Below are positions 13,332 through 21,192 of a stretch of 34,988 nucleotides of DNA, in pieces (position 1 is the first letter of the stretch; each line of letters starts with the position of its first letter). Under the pieces are notes generated by a model. That model did no database searches. It worked only from the letters and a program-made list of their open reading frames with translations, and had not been told where the DNA came from. The translations under genes and the position numbers were made by a program. The stretch comes from Hyphomicrobiales bacterium (GTDB taxonomy: Bacteria; Pseudomonadota; Alphaproteobacteria; Rhizobiales; Rhizobiaceae). The stretch is from positions 1 through 34,988 of the forward strand of contig UBQW01000055.1 in assembly GCA_900467745.1 (NCBI GenBank), read 5' to 3'.

Positions 13332-14042
13332 ATGAGCATGAGCCGCATGTCGCACGACCCGATTCGCCCGAAAACGGAGCTTTCCCGCTCCGAGAGCGAG
13401 CCCGCGCGCCGTGGCCCCGTGCGCCGCATGCTGCGCTGGGGCGGCGTCACCTTCGTGCTCGCTATCGCCCTGGTTTTCGGCGGCTTTCTGTTCTTCGCGG
13501 ATTCGGTCACGACGCTCAAGCCGCCGCTCGATCCGCATGCGGACGCCATCGTCGTACTGACAGGCGGCTACCAGCGCATCGACCAGGCCGTGGAACTCTT
13601 GCAGAAGGGCGCCGGCAAGCGCCTGCTGATCTCGGGCGTCCACCCGACCACCACCCGCAACCAGATCCGCAAGATGACACAGGCAGCGCCCGATCTCTTC
13701 GATTGCTGCGTAGACATCGGCTACGACGCGCTCGACACGATCGGCAATGCCGAGGAAGCGACCAACTGGATCCACGCCAAGGGCTACAAGAGCGTGTTGA
13801 TCGTCACCAACAACTACCACATGCCGCGCAGCCTCGCCGAACTCGCCTATGTCGATCCCGAGACCCAGTTCGTGCCCTATCCCGTGGTCAATACCGACCT
13901 CAAGAACAGCAACTGGTTCACCGATCCCAACGCCATGCGCGTCATGCTGGCCGAATATGGCAAGCTGCTCTTTGCCGGCGCCCGCAACCTGACTGGCCTC
14001 TTCCGCCACCCGGGCCTGCGCTCCGCCGAAGGCGATACCTGA
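13332..14042 (+). CDS. YdcF/SanA family (DUF218) membrane-anchored protein
   Basis: This 236-residue protein has a basic N-terminus, a membrane helix at about 36-56 and a DUF218 domain. Family features are D-A-I-V-V-L-T-G-G (first strand and glycine turn), D-T-I-G-N-A-E-E-A-T-N-W (acidic helix) and V-T-N-N-Y-H-M-P-R-S (the conserved Y-H-x-x-R block). DUF218 proteins include SanA and ElyC, linked to envelope barrier function and undecaprenyl-phosphate carrier use; the reaction is unsettled. In alphaproteobacteria it commonly lies between ftsX and plsC, as here, suggesting an envelope role. The start is uncertain: ATG 13332, 13338 and 13347 are all in frame without a good ribosome binding site. 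Confidence 0.85.
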   Translation: MSMSRMSHDPIRPKTELSRSESEPARRGPVRRMLRWGGVTFVLAIALVFGGFLFFADSVTTLKPPLDPHADAIVVLTGGYQRIDQAVELLQKGAGKRLLISGVHPTTTRNQIRKMTQAAPDLFDCCVDIGYDALDTIGNAEEATNWIHAKGYKSVLIVTNNYHMPRSLAELAYVDPETQFVPYPVVNTDLKNSNWFTDPNAMRVMLAEYGKLLFAGARNLTGLFRHPGLRSAEGDT

Positions 14043-14126
14043 GCGGATCAACGCTTTTTATGGCGTAAAATATCGTGTAGGACGGCTGTGCCGCCCGTCT
14101 GGCGGATTTAGGCCTCGGGAAACTTC

Positions 14127-14927
14127 ATGATCGCCCTGCGTTCCGTTCTCTTCAACACGATCTTCTACGCCAATCTCATCCTCAGGATGATCGTGTTCTC
14201 ACCCTATTACTTCCTGGCGCCGCGCCGGAGCGCCTATCGCATCCCGAAGAACTGGGCGCTCTCCAATCACTGGCTGATGGAAAAGATCGTCGGCACCACC
14301 TTCGAGATCGAGGGCCTGGAGAACCTGCCCGAGGGCGGCTACATCCTGGCGCCGAAGCACCAATCCTTCTGGGACACCTATGCGCTGCTCCCATGGCTGA
14401 AGGACCCAGTCTATATCCTGAAGCGCGAACTCATGTGGATCCCGCTCTTCGGCTGGTACGCGAAAAAGCAGCGGATGATCCCGATCAATCGCGGCGCGCG
14501 CGGCAAGGTCATGGTCGAGGCGCTGCGCCGCACCAAGGAAGAGCTCGCCACCGGCCGCCAGCTGATCATCTATCCCGAGGGCACCCGCCGCCCGCCGGGC
14601 GCCGAGCCGGTCTACAAATACGGTATCGCCCGCATGTATCGCGACCTGCAGCTGCCGGTCGTTCCTGTCGCCATGCAGCCCGGCCTCTTCTGGCCGCGCC
14701 GCTCGACCATGCGCTATCCCGGCCACTACAAGGTCCGCATCCTGAAGCCGATCGAGCCCGGCATGGACCCGGATGCCTTCTTCGCGCATCTGATCGAGGT
14801 GACCGAACGCGCCAGCGACGAAATCCTGATCGGCGACGCCGCGCGCAACCCCGACCTGCCGCTGCCGCCCACGGCACTCCAGCGCCTGGAAGAATTGCGC
14901 AAAGAGAGCGCGGCGACGGCCGGCTAA
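14127..14927 (+). CDS. plsC: 1-acyl-sn-glycerol-3-phosphate acyltransferase
   Basis: PlsC adds the second acyl chain to lysophosphatidic acid, giving phosphatidic acid for membrane lipids. The 266-residue protein has a hydrophobic N-terminus (about 7-30) and the LPLAT motifs in order: H-Q-S-F-W-D (catalytic HX4D, His78 to Asp83), I-P-I-N-R-G (substrate block near 118-123), and Y-P-E-G-T-R (149-154). ATG 14127 follows GGGA. It closes the ftsE-ftsX-DUF218 series and ends at a pair of small hairpins shared with the converging ChaC gene. A second, more distant acyltransferase lies at 31711-32658. Confidence 0.9.
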   Translation: MIALRSVLFNTIFYANLILRMIVFSPYYFLAPRRSAYRIPKNWALSNHWLMEKIVGTTFEIEGLENLPEGGYILAPKHQSFWDTYALLPWLKDPVYILKRELMWIPLFGWYAKKQRMIPINRGARGKVMVEALRRTKEELATGRQLIIYPEGTRRPPGAEPVYKYGIARMYRDLQLPVVPVAMQPGLFWPRRSTMRYPGHYKVRILKPIEPGMDPDAFFAHLIEVTERASDEILIGDAARNPDLPLPPTALQRLEELRKESAATAG

Positions 14928-14972
14928 GGCGCGCAGTGCCTTGGCCCGGCTGAGGCGCATAGCGCCTTGGCC
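14922..14972. repeat. Tandem 25-bp imperfect repeat forming two hairpins
   Basis: Copy 1 (14922-14946) and copy 2 (14948-14972) share 21 of 25 bases (ggct-aggcgc-agt/g-gccttggcc pattern). Each folds: aaggc/gcctt in copy 1 and aggcgc/gcgcct in copy 2. The array starts within the plsC stop region and ends 10 bp before the stop of the converging ChaC gene, so it may be a bidirectional terminator. Confidence 0.55.
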
Positions 14973-14981
14973 TAAGTCGCG

Positions 14982-15512
14982 CTAAGCCGCCCGCAGCCGC
15001 TCCACCTCGTCGACCACATCTTCCAGCCAGTGGTCGCGGATGCCCATCTCTTTCAGGTGCGCCAGCGTGTTGAAGACATAGGCGTCGTTCGGCCCGGATT
15101 TCCCCTGCGCCTGATGCACGATGCGCGCCGCCGCCATCGTATCCAGCGAACCGGCATATTGCGTGTGGTCGCGGTCGACGACGTAGGCGACGCCCTTGAC
15201 CCCGCGCCCGCCTGCCAGCTGCAGCGGAACCTGACGCTCCAGATAAACGTTGGTCACCAGTTCGCGTTCTCTGAGATAACCAATGACCTCGTCCCAATCC
15301 TCGCCCGCGACGCGAAACGCCATGCCGCGGCACGATCCCCCGCGATCGAGCCCCAGCACCAGCCCCGGATTTTGCTCGGTGCCCCGATGCACCCACGAAC
15401 GAACGCAGAGAGATCGCCGATAGCCATGAATAAGCGCTTGTGACCGTTCAACAAACGCGAAGCCCGGATTCCACATCAGCGATCCGTAGCCAAACACCCA
15501 AAATTCGTCCAT
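14982..15512 (-). CDS. ChaC-type gamma-glutamylcyclotransferase
   Basis: The 176-residue protein belongs to the ChaC family, which cleaves glutathione to 5-oxoproline and Cys-Gly in the cytosol. The N-terminal substrate-binding motif W-V-F-G-Y-G-S-L-M-W-N-P (5-16) is characteristic, followed by R-R-S-L-C (the Arg/Ser block), G-L-V-L-G-L-D-R-G-G-S-C-R-G (50-63) and the acidic pair in L-R-E-R-E-L (Glu82/Glu84), one of which is the likely catalytic acid. Length is typical. The start is divergent from the DUF2125 gene with 51 bp between them; the end converges on plsC. The substrate is inferred from the family. Confidence 0.88.
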   Translation of the reverse strand: MDEFWVFGYGSLMWNPGFAFVERSQALIHGYRRSLCVRSWVHRGTEQNPGLVLGLDRGGSCRGMAFRVAGEDWDEVIGYLRERELVTNVYLERQVPLQLAGGRGVKGVAYVVDRDHTQYAGSLDTMAAARIVHQAQGKSGPNDAYVFNTLAHLKEMGIRDHWLEDVVDEVERLRAA

Positions 15513-15563
15513 ATCCCAAGCCAGACCGAGATTCTAATTTGCGGACAACCATTGGAGAACATC

Positions 15564-16565
15564 ATGGCAGCGTCAAGCCAATCTCGTAGCGGCAGGAAAT
15601 TCTGGTTGCTGGGGGCAGGCATCGTTCTCGTGGTCGCACTCTATACCGGCGGCTGGTTCTATGCCGCCTCGACGCTGAAGAGCACGGTTCTGACGGCGAT
15701 CGGCCCCGGCAACAAGGCCGGCGTATCAGGCGAATGCGCCGATATCGACTTCCGCGGCTTCCCCTTCCGCATCGGCCTCTTCTGCTCGAAGGTGGATGTC
15801 GACGACAACGTCAATGGCGTGTCGGCAAGCTTCGGCGCCCTGCGCTCGGCAGCTCAGGTCTACGCCCCCGGCCATATCGTCTGGGAGCTTGATTCGCCCG
15901 CCGAAATCCGCACCGCGCATGGCCTGTCGGTCAACGCCGAGTGGACGAACCTGCAGTCGAGCCTCGTCACCAAGCTCAAGGGTATCGACCACTCCTCGAC
16001 CATCATCGATGGTCTGAAGGCGACCGCCGTCTCCTCCGCCACCGGCCAGACCATCAACTTCGACGCCGCCCATACAGAGCTGCATCTCCGCCAGAACGGC
16101 GCCGACCTCGACGGCGCGATCTCGCTGACCGACGCGCAGACGGTGATCAAGGATTGGCCGCAGGTCTTCCCGAAGCTCTCGACGAGCGCCGACGTCACAC
16201 TTCAGGGTAAGGCCGGCATGATCGACGGCAGCGACGAGAAGGGCCTCTACGGCGCCAGCGGCGAGCTTCGCAAGGCGGTGGCCGACATGGGCAACGGCAA
16301 GGTGATGACGCTGTCAGGCCCCTTCTCCTTCGACGAGGAGGGCTATCTGACCGCCCAGTTCAAGCTGCAGATCGAGGATGTGAACGCCTGGCGCGACAGC
16401 ATCAAGCAGGGCTTCCCCGATATCGCCAAGACCGTCGACACCGCCGCCAAGCTCCTGAAGGCCATGGCCGGCGGCGGCGGAACCGTCTCCGTCGACCTCG
16501 TCGTCCAGCGCGGCAACGCCACCGTCAGCGGCTTCATCCCGCTGGGTCAGATCCCGCCGATCTGA
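15564..16565 (+). CDS. DUF2125 family protein, periplasmic with N-terminal anchor
   Basis: This 333-residue protein has one hydrophobic helix at about 13-35 (anchor or uncleaved signal) and a long beta-rich periplasmic part. The segment G-E-C-A-D-I-D-F-R-G-F-P-F-R-I-G-L-F-C, with paired cysteines, and the repeated strand pattern fit DUF2125, an alphaproteobacterial family without assigned function. A glycine run (A-G-G-G-G-T) lies near the C-terminus, followed by V-S-G-F-I-P-L-G-Q-I. ATG 15564 has GGAG 6 nt upstream; an in-frame TTG at 15552 is less likely. It is divergent from the ChaC gene and followed by a palindromic intergenic element. Confidence 0.82.
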   Translation: MAASSQSRSGRKFWLLGAGIVLVVALYTGGWFYAASTLKSTVLTAIGPGNKAGVSGECADIDFRGFPFRIGLFCSKVDVDDNVNGVSASFGALRSAAQVYAPGHIVWELDSPAEIRTAHGLSVNAEWTNLQSSLVTKLKGIDHSSTIIDGLKATAVSSATGQTINFDAAHTELHLRQNGADLDGAISLTDAQTVIKDWPQVFPKLSTSADVTLQGKAGMIDGSDEKGLYGASGELRKAVADMGNGKVMTLSGPFSFDEEGYLTAQFKLQIEDVNAWRDSIKQGFPDIAKTVDTAAKLLKAMAGGGGTVSVDLVVQRGNATVSGFIPLGQIPPI

Positions 16566-16628
16566 GGTTTATGCTGGGCGCGTGGCGCGTGCCGTGTGGC
16601 ATGAAATAACGCGGCGCCTCCCCTCTTT

Positions 16629-16746
16629 CCCTCATTCCTGTGCTCGTCACAGGAATCCAGCCGACGCGCGTCCGCGCGGCGAAAAGAGTCTATTGCGATC
16701 AAGGACTTGATCGCGCTGGATCCCGGCACAAGGCCGGGATGAGGGT
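16629..16746. repeat. 118-bp palindromic intergenic repeat element
   Basis: The ends are inverse of each other: ccctcattcc... on the left and ...gggatgaggg on the right, each side also holding its own hairpin (cctgtg/cacagg at 16636-16653 and cccggc/gccggg at 16722-16739) next to gaatccagc or gctggatcc. A central palindrome gatcaaggacttgatc lies at 16697-16712. The multi-hairpin structure between convergent genes looks like a dispersed rhizobial repeat, different from the RIME-like elements elsewhere in the window. Confidence 0.65.
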
Positions 16747-16820
16747 GGAAAAGGTGGCGCTTGTCGCCTTACCGGAGAGCGCGAAGCAGATGCGACGCAA
16801 GGAGATCGCGCCGCCCCACC

Positions 16821-17750
16821 TCACCCCTTCTTATCAAGCGTATGCGGCCGCCCGAAGTCCGGCGCGTCGACATCCTGGCCGGCCTCGATGATCGAGCGGC
16901 GGATGGCGCGGGTGCGGGTAAAGAGGTCGAAGATCTTGTCGCCCTCGCCCCAGCGGATCGCCCGCTGCAGATAGGCGAGGTCTTCGGAAAACCGCGCCAG
17001 CATCTCGAGGATCGCATCCTTGTTGTGCAGGCACACATCCCGCCACATGGTGGGGTCGGAGGCCGCCAGACGCGTGAAATCGCGGAAGCCGGAGGCGGAA
17101 TACTTGATCACTTCCGATTCCGTCACTGTCCCCAGATCATCGGCCGTGCCGACGATGTTGAAGGCGATCAGGTGCGGCAGGTGCGAGACGATGGCGAGCA
17201 CCTTGTCGTGGTGTTCGGGGTCCATCACGTCGATCTTCGAGCCCAGCGTCTCCCAGAAATGGCCGAGCGCCTTGAGCGCGGTTTCATCCGTCCCCTCGAT
17301 CGGCGTGAAGATACACCAGCGGCCGGCAAACAACCCGGGGAAGCCGGCATCCGGACCCGACTTTTCCGTGCCCGCAAGCGGGTGGCCTGGAATAAAGTGG
17401 ACATTGTCAGGCATATGCGGCTGCATCTGCGCGATGACGGATGCCTTGGTCGAGCCGACATCGGTGACAATGGCGCCCGGCTTCAGGCTATCAGCGATCT
17501 CCTTGGCAACCGCCTCCGACGCGCCGACGGGCACCGAGACGATGACGAGGTCCGCGTCCTTGACCGCTTCGGCCGACGACGTCGTGTAGCGATCGCCGAG
17601 CTCAAGCTCTTCCGCCCGCTTCAGCGTCTCGGCGCTGCGGGTGGCGATGACGACCTCTTTCGCCAGCCCCAGCCGCTTGATGTCATGCGCCAGCGACGAG
17701 CCGATCAGGCCGATGCCGATAAGCGCGATGCGATCGAACTGGACCGTCAT
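16821..17750 (-). CDS. tyrA: Prephenate/arogenate (cyclohexadienyl) dehydrogenase
   Basis: TyrA oxidatively decarboxylates prephenate or arogenate toward tyrosine using NAD(P). The 309-residue protein has a Rossmann domain with G-I-G-L-I-G-S-S at 12-19 and the helical TyrA dimer domain. Family motifs are P-G-H-P-L-A-G-T-E-K-S-G-P, the catalytic-region S-H-L-P-H, and G-F-R-D-F-T-R-L-A-A-S-D-P-T-M-W-R-D. There is no chorismate mutase or ACT domain. The ATG overlaps the hisC stop by 4 bp (ATGA), so it is translated after the aminotransferase. Such pairs are common in alphaproteobacteria and suggest the aminotransferase also serves aromatic amino acids. Substrate preference cannot be read from sequence alone. 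Confidence 0.93.
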   Translation of the reverse strand: MTVQFDRIALIGIGLIGSSLAHDIKRLGLAKEVVIATRSAETLKRAEELELGDRYTTSSAEAVKDADLVIVSVPVGASEAVAKEIADSLKPGAIVTDVGSTKASVIAQMQPHMPDNVHFIPGHPLAGTEKSGPDAGFPGLFAGRWCIFTPIEGTDETALKALGHFWETLGSKIDVMDPEHHDKVLAIVSHLPHLIAFNIVGTADDLGTVTESEVIKYSASGFRDFTRLAASDPTMWRDVCLHNKDAILEMLARFSEDLAYLQRAIRWGEGDKIFDLFTRTRAIRRSIIEAGQDVDAPDFGRPHTLDKKG

Positions 17751-18856
17751 GCTTTTCGTCCCATGAATTCGCCGAGCGCTTCGATAACGCCGCGGTTGGC
17801 CTCTTCGGGGCCGACGCTCATGCGCAGCGAATTCTTGAAGCCGTAGCCCTTCACGGCGCGCAGGATATAGCCGCGGCTGGTGAGGAACTCGTCCGCCTCA
17901 TCGGCGCGCTTGCCGTCCACATCGGGGAAATGGATCAGCACGAAATTGGTCACCGACGGTGTGACCTTCAGGCCGATCGCCTCGAAGGCGCCGGTCAGCT
18001 TGTCGATCCACATCTGGTTGAAGGCGACGGCTTCCTGCATGAAGGACTGGTCGCGGATGGCAGCCGCACCGGCCGAGATCGCCGCCATGTTCATGTTGAA
18101 CGGCCCGCGCACGCGGTTCAGCGCATCGACGATATCGGCGGGCGCATACATCCAGCCGACGCGCAGGGCCGCCAGGCCGTAGACCTTCGAGAAGGTCCGG
18201 GTCATGACAACGTTCGGGTTCGACGACACGATCTCGATACCGGATTCATAATCGTTGCGGCGCACATATTCGGCATAGGCCGCGTCGAGCACCAGCACGA
18301 CGTTCTTGGGCAGGGCGGCATGCAGGCGGCGAATCTCGCTGACGGGAACATAGGTGCCCGTCGGATTGCCGGGGTTGGCGATGAACACCATCTTGGTCTT
18401 CTCGGTCACGGCGGCGATGATCGCATCGACGTCTACGGTCGCTTCCTTCTCCTTGACCGTGACGACGGTAGCGCCGGCGCCCATGATCTGGATCTTGTAG
18501 ACCAGGAAGCCATGCTCGGTGATGATGGCCTCGTCGCCGGGCGCCAGATAGACGTTGCAGAGCAGGCCGAGCAGCTCGTCCGAGCCGTTGCCGCAGAGAA
18601 TGTTAGCCGGGTTAAGCCCATGCACCGCCGCGATCGCCTCGCGCAGCTCGACGGCCTGTCCATCCGGATAGCGCTCGAGATTGTCGGCCGCGGCCCGATA
18701 GGCGGCAATCGCCTTCGGGCTGGCGCCGAGCGGCGTTTCGTTCGACGAGAGCTTATAGACGCGCGCCACGCCCGGCGCATGTTCCTTGCCGGGCACATAG
18801 GCCGCGATATCAAGAATACCGGCACGGGGAACAGGCTTGCTCGTCTCTACGCTCAT
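17747..18856 (-). CDS. hisC: Histidinol-phosphate / aromatic aminotransferase
   Basis: This 369-residue fold-type I PLP enzyme has N-E-T-P-L-G near residue 39-44, N-P-G-N-P-T-G-T at 161-168, D-A-A-Y-A-E-Y (191-197) and the Schiff-base Lys224 in T-R-T-F-S-K-V-Y-G-L-A, followed by L-R-V-G-W. These are HisC hallmarks. HisC transaminates imidazole acetol phosphate in histidine synthesis; the overlap with tyrA suggests it also, or instead, acts on aromatic keto acids, so the product assignment is partly open. ATG 18856 has AAGG 8 nt upstream. The frame remains open to 19195, but that extension runs through two repeat elements and is not coding. Confidence 0.93.
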   Translation of the reverse strand: MSVETSKPVPRAGILDIAAYVPGKEHAPGVARVYKLSSNETPLGASPKAIAAYRAAADNLERYPDGQAVELREAIAAVHGLNPANILCGNGSDELLGLLCNVYLAPGDEAIITEHGFLVYKIQIMGAGATVVTVKEKEATVDVDAIIAAVTEKTKMVFIANPGNPTGTYVPVSEIRRLHAALPKNVVLVLDAAYAEYVRRNDYESGIEIVSSNPNVVMTRTFSKVYGLAALRVGWMYAPADIVDALNRVRGPFNMNMAAISAGAAAIRDQSFMQEAVAFNQMWIDKLTGAFEAIGLKVTPSVTNFVLIHFPDVDGKRADEADEFLTSRGYILRAVKGYGFKNSLRMSVGPEEANRGVIEALGEFMGRKA

Positions 18857-18955
18857 TGGATCAACCTTGGAAAAGGCCGGGGTGTCCGGCTGGAAATTGC
18901 CTTGAGGCAATAGAACGGAAATGGGGCGTTGTCGAGTGGTGGGGGGCGATAGGGC

Positions 18956-19020
18956 GAGCGCCCACCACGAGTCTCTTCCCCCAACGGGGGGAAGGTGCCG
19001 GCAGGCGGATGAGGGGGCCA
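18956..19020. repeat. RIME-like palindromic repeat, minus orientation
   Basis: The unit reads accacgagtctcttc, a ccccc/ggggg hairpin, gaaggtgccggcaggcggat and gagggggc. It closely matches the copy at the right window edge (34931-34988). Its inverted partner is at 19066-19128. Confidence 0.75.
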
Positions 19021-19065
19021 GCAGCACAACCTTCACTAATTGCCGACAACAAAACAACGAGGTAG

Positions 19066-19128
19066 ACTCCGAGCCCGGAGCCCCCTCATCCGACCCTTCG
19101 GGCCACCTTCTCCCCGAGGGGAGAAGGG
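19066..19128. repeat. RIME-like palindromic repeat, plus orientation
   Basis: The unit begins ctccgagcccggagccccct, the same lead-in as the left half at 1950, then catccg, a cccttcggg hairpin, and ttctcccc/ggggagaa. It ends 12 bp before the stop of the minus-strand methyltransferase gene. With 18956-19020 it forms a two-headed inverted pair spaced by about 45 bp. Confidence 0.75.
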
Positions 19129-19139
19129 AAAACCTCACC

Positions 19140-19880
19140 TTACCGCGTCCGCGTCGTCGGCACGCCATGCGGCGACAGCACCGGCACGAACACACGCCGC
19201 GACGCGCGCACCGCCACCGGCAGCCCCTGATAGAGCCGCTTCTGCGCCTCGACGATGATCACCCCTGAAAACGCCGGCCAGAGCGCCCGTCCGCCATATT
19301 CGAATGCACCGCGCAGCCGCATCATCGTCCGCAGCTTCGACGGTGGAAACAAAAGCGCTTCTGCCGAGGCGCCGGGCGTAAAATTCGTCTCGCGCAGCAG
19401 ATGCGTTAGCTGACCCCGCGAATACGGCCGCCCGGAGCCGAAAGGCGTGTGCTCCAGTCGCGCCCAGACGCCGCGCCGGTTCGGCACGACGATGACCAGC
19501 CGGCCGCCCGGCGCCAGCACCCGCCAGAGTTCCTTCAGCGTCTCGCGCGGGTTTTCCGCAAACTCCAGCGAGTGCACCATCAGCACCCGGTCGATCGAGG
19601 AATCCGGCAGCGGCAGTTCCTCGTCGAAGATCAGCGCCGTCGACGACAACGATCCCATCGGCCAGTTCACGGCGCCCTGCCCCGCCGGCATGAAGGCGAA
19701 GGTGCGTTCGGTATCGGCCTGGAAGCGATCGAGGAACGGCACGGCATAGCCGATGCCCACCAGCCGCTCTTGCGGCAGCCGCACCCAGAGCGAGGAGAGC
19801 GCCATGGCGATCGACTGCTCGGCGATGCGGCCGAGGTCGGAATGATAGAACTGGCGTAGGTCGACGATATCTGCGTGCAT
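19140..19880 (-). CDS. Class I SAM-dependent methyltransferase
   Basis: This 246-residue protein belongs to the Methyltransf_11-like group. The central part shows D-R-V-L-M-V-H-S-L-E-F-A-E-N (motif II/III region) and L-W-R-V-L-A-P-G-G-R-L-V-I-V-V-P-N-R-R-G (the post-motif strand and turn). The glycine motif that usually binds SAM is weak here: G-I-G-Y-A-V-P-F at about 42-49. The substrate is unknown. ATG 19880 (M-H-A-D-I-V) fits the family start; the frame can extend to 19961 but would then overlap the gloB leader. It is divergent from gloB (89 bp) and 283 bp upstream of hisC, separated by repeats, so it is probably a separate transcript. Confidence 0.82.
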   Translation of the reverse strand: MHADIVDLRQFYHSDLGRIAEQSIAMALSSLWVRLPQERLVGIGYAVPFLDRFQADTERTFAFMPAGQGAVNWPMGSLSSTALIFDEELPLPDSSIDRVLMVHSLEFAENPRETLKELWRVLAPGGRLVIVVPNRRGVWARLEHTPFGSGRPYSRGQLTHLLRETNFTPGASAEALLFPPSKLRTMMRLRGAFEYGGRALWPAFSGVIIVEAQKRLYQGLPVAVRASRRVFVPVLSPHGVPTTRTR

Positions 19881-19969
19881 TGCGATAAATGTTATCAGTG
19901 AGCGGTTGGACTTCAAGGCCGCAGCCTCTACATTCGGGGTCAGTCCGAGATAAAGAGGCACTTTAGATT

Positions 19970-20740
19970 ATGAAACCTTTGGATTTAGACGTTTTTCTCT
20001 GCCGCACCGATAATTTCGGCGTGCTTGTTCATGATCCCGAGACCGGCCTCACCGCCTCCATCGACGCCCCCGATGCCGATGCCGTCATCGCAGCCGCGAA
20101 CCGTCGCGGCTGGACGATCAGCCACATCTTCACCACCCATCACCACACCGACCACGTCGAGGGCAATCTGGCGCTGAAGGAGAAGTATGGCTGCGAGATC
20201 ATCGGCCCGATCAACGAGGCAGTGGCGATCCCCGGTCTCGACATGACGATGTCCGACGACGATACCTTCCTGTTCGGCGAACACCCCGTCCGCGTGATCG
20301 AGACCCCCGGCCACACCGCCGGCCATATTTGCTACCACTTCACCGACGACAAGCTGCTCTTTGCCGCCGACACGCTGTTCGCGCTCGGCTGTGGCCGGCT
20401 GTTCGAACGCCCGCCGGCTGATATGTGGCACTCGCTGCAGAAGCTCGCCGTGCTTCCCGATGAGACCGCGATCTATTTCGGCCACGAGTACACGCTCTCC
20501 AACGCCCGCTTCGCGCTGACCATCGACCCGGACAACGAACGGCTGAAGGCCCGCGCTGCCGAGATCGAGGCACTGCGCGCCGAGGGCAAGTTCACCATCC
20601 CGACGACGCTTGCGCTGGAGAAGGAAACCAACCCGTTCCTGCGCGCCGGTGACCCCGCCATCCGCCGCAACCTGTTGATGGAAACCAAGACCAACGAAGA
20701 GGTCTTCGCCGAGATCCGCAAGCGCAAGGATAATTTCTGA
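19970..20740 (+). CDS. gloB: Hydroxyacylglutathione hydrolase (glyoxalase II)
   Basis: GloB hydrolyses S-lactoylglutathione to lactate and glutathione, the second step of methylglyoxal detoxification. The 256-residue protein has the metallo-beta-lactamase metal motif T-H-H-H-T-D-H (residues 56-62, metal ligands His57, His59, Asp61, His62), further ligands in T-P-G-H-T-A-G-H, A-A-D-T-L-F and Y-F-G-H-E-Y-T, and the C-terminal HAGH domain with N-P-F-L-R (substrate glutathione binding). ATG 19970 is preceded by AGAGG at a slightly long spacing. The stop overlaps the next start by one base (TGATG). Confidence 0.95.
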   Translation: MKPLDLDVFLCRTDNFGVLVHDPETGLTASIDAPDADAVIAAANRRGWTISHIFTTHHHTDHVEGNLALKEKYGCEIIGPINEAVAIPGLDMTMSDDDTFLFGEHPVRVIETPGHTAGHICYHFTDDKLLFAADTLFALGCGRLFERPPADMWHSLQKLAVLPDETAIYFGHEYTLSNARFALTIDPDNERLKARAAEIEALRAEGKFTIPTTLALEKETNPFLRAGDPAIRRNLLMETKTNEEVFAEIRKRKDNF

Positions 20741-21177
20741 TGGCGCCGGCGCCGATCTCGGCCGACGACATCATCCGCGAACTGGACCTAGAGCCGCACC
20801 CGGAGGGTGGCTTCTACATCCAGACCTTCCGCGACAGCGAAGGGGACGGGCGCGGGCATTCGACGGCGATCTATTATCTGCTGAAATCCGGCCAGCGCTC
20901 GCACTGGCACCGGGTCCACGACGCGGCCGAGGTCTGGCACTATTACGCCGGCGCACCGCTGGCGCTGCATCGCGCTGAAGATGGCGGGCGAAACGAGACG
21001 CTGATGCTTGGCCCCGACATTCTCGGCGGCCAGCGCCCGCAGGCAATCATCCCCGCCAACTGGTGGCAATCGGCCGAGACGCTTGGCGACTATACGCTGG
21101 TGGGCTGCACGGTTTCGCCCGGCTTCGAGTTCTCGAGCTTCGAGATGGCCCCGCCCGACTGGTCGCCGGAGGCCTGA
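20740..21177 (+). CDS. Cupin family protein (DUF985, YML079w-like)
   Basis: The 145-residue single-domain cupin begins with the family pattern L-D-L-E-P-H-P-E-G-G-F-Y, followed by H-S-T-A-I-Y-Y-L-L, S-H-W-H-R-V-H-D-A-A-E-V-W-H-Y-Y-A-G-A-P-L and W-W-Q-S. This is Cupin_5/DUF985; members bind small ligands but no reaction is established. The start overlaps the gloB stop by one base, so it is translationally coupled to glyoxalase II. The end converges on an ArsR-type regulator with only 15 bp between stops. Confidence 0.88.
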   Translation: MAPAPISADDIIRELDLEPHPEGGFYIQTFRDSEGDGRGHSTAIYYLLKSGQRSHWHRVHDAAEVWHYYAGAPLALHRAEDGGRNETLMLGPDILGGQRPQAIIPANWWQSAETLGDYTLVGCTVSPGFEFSSFEMAPPDWSPEA

Positions 21178-21192
21178 GAGGCTTAAAAGCCC

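Noticed and set aside
18857..19195. N-terminal extension of the hisC frame
   Set aside because: It runs through two palindromic repeats and overlaps the methyltransferase gene end; homology and the ribosome site support the start at 18856.
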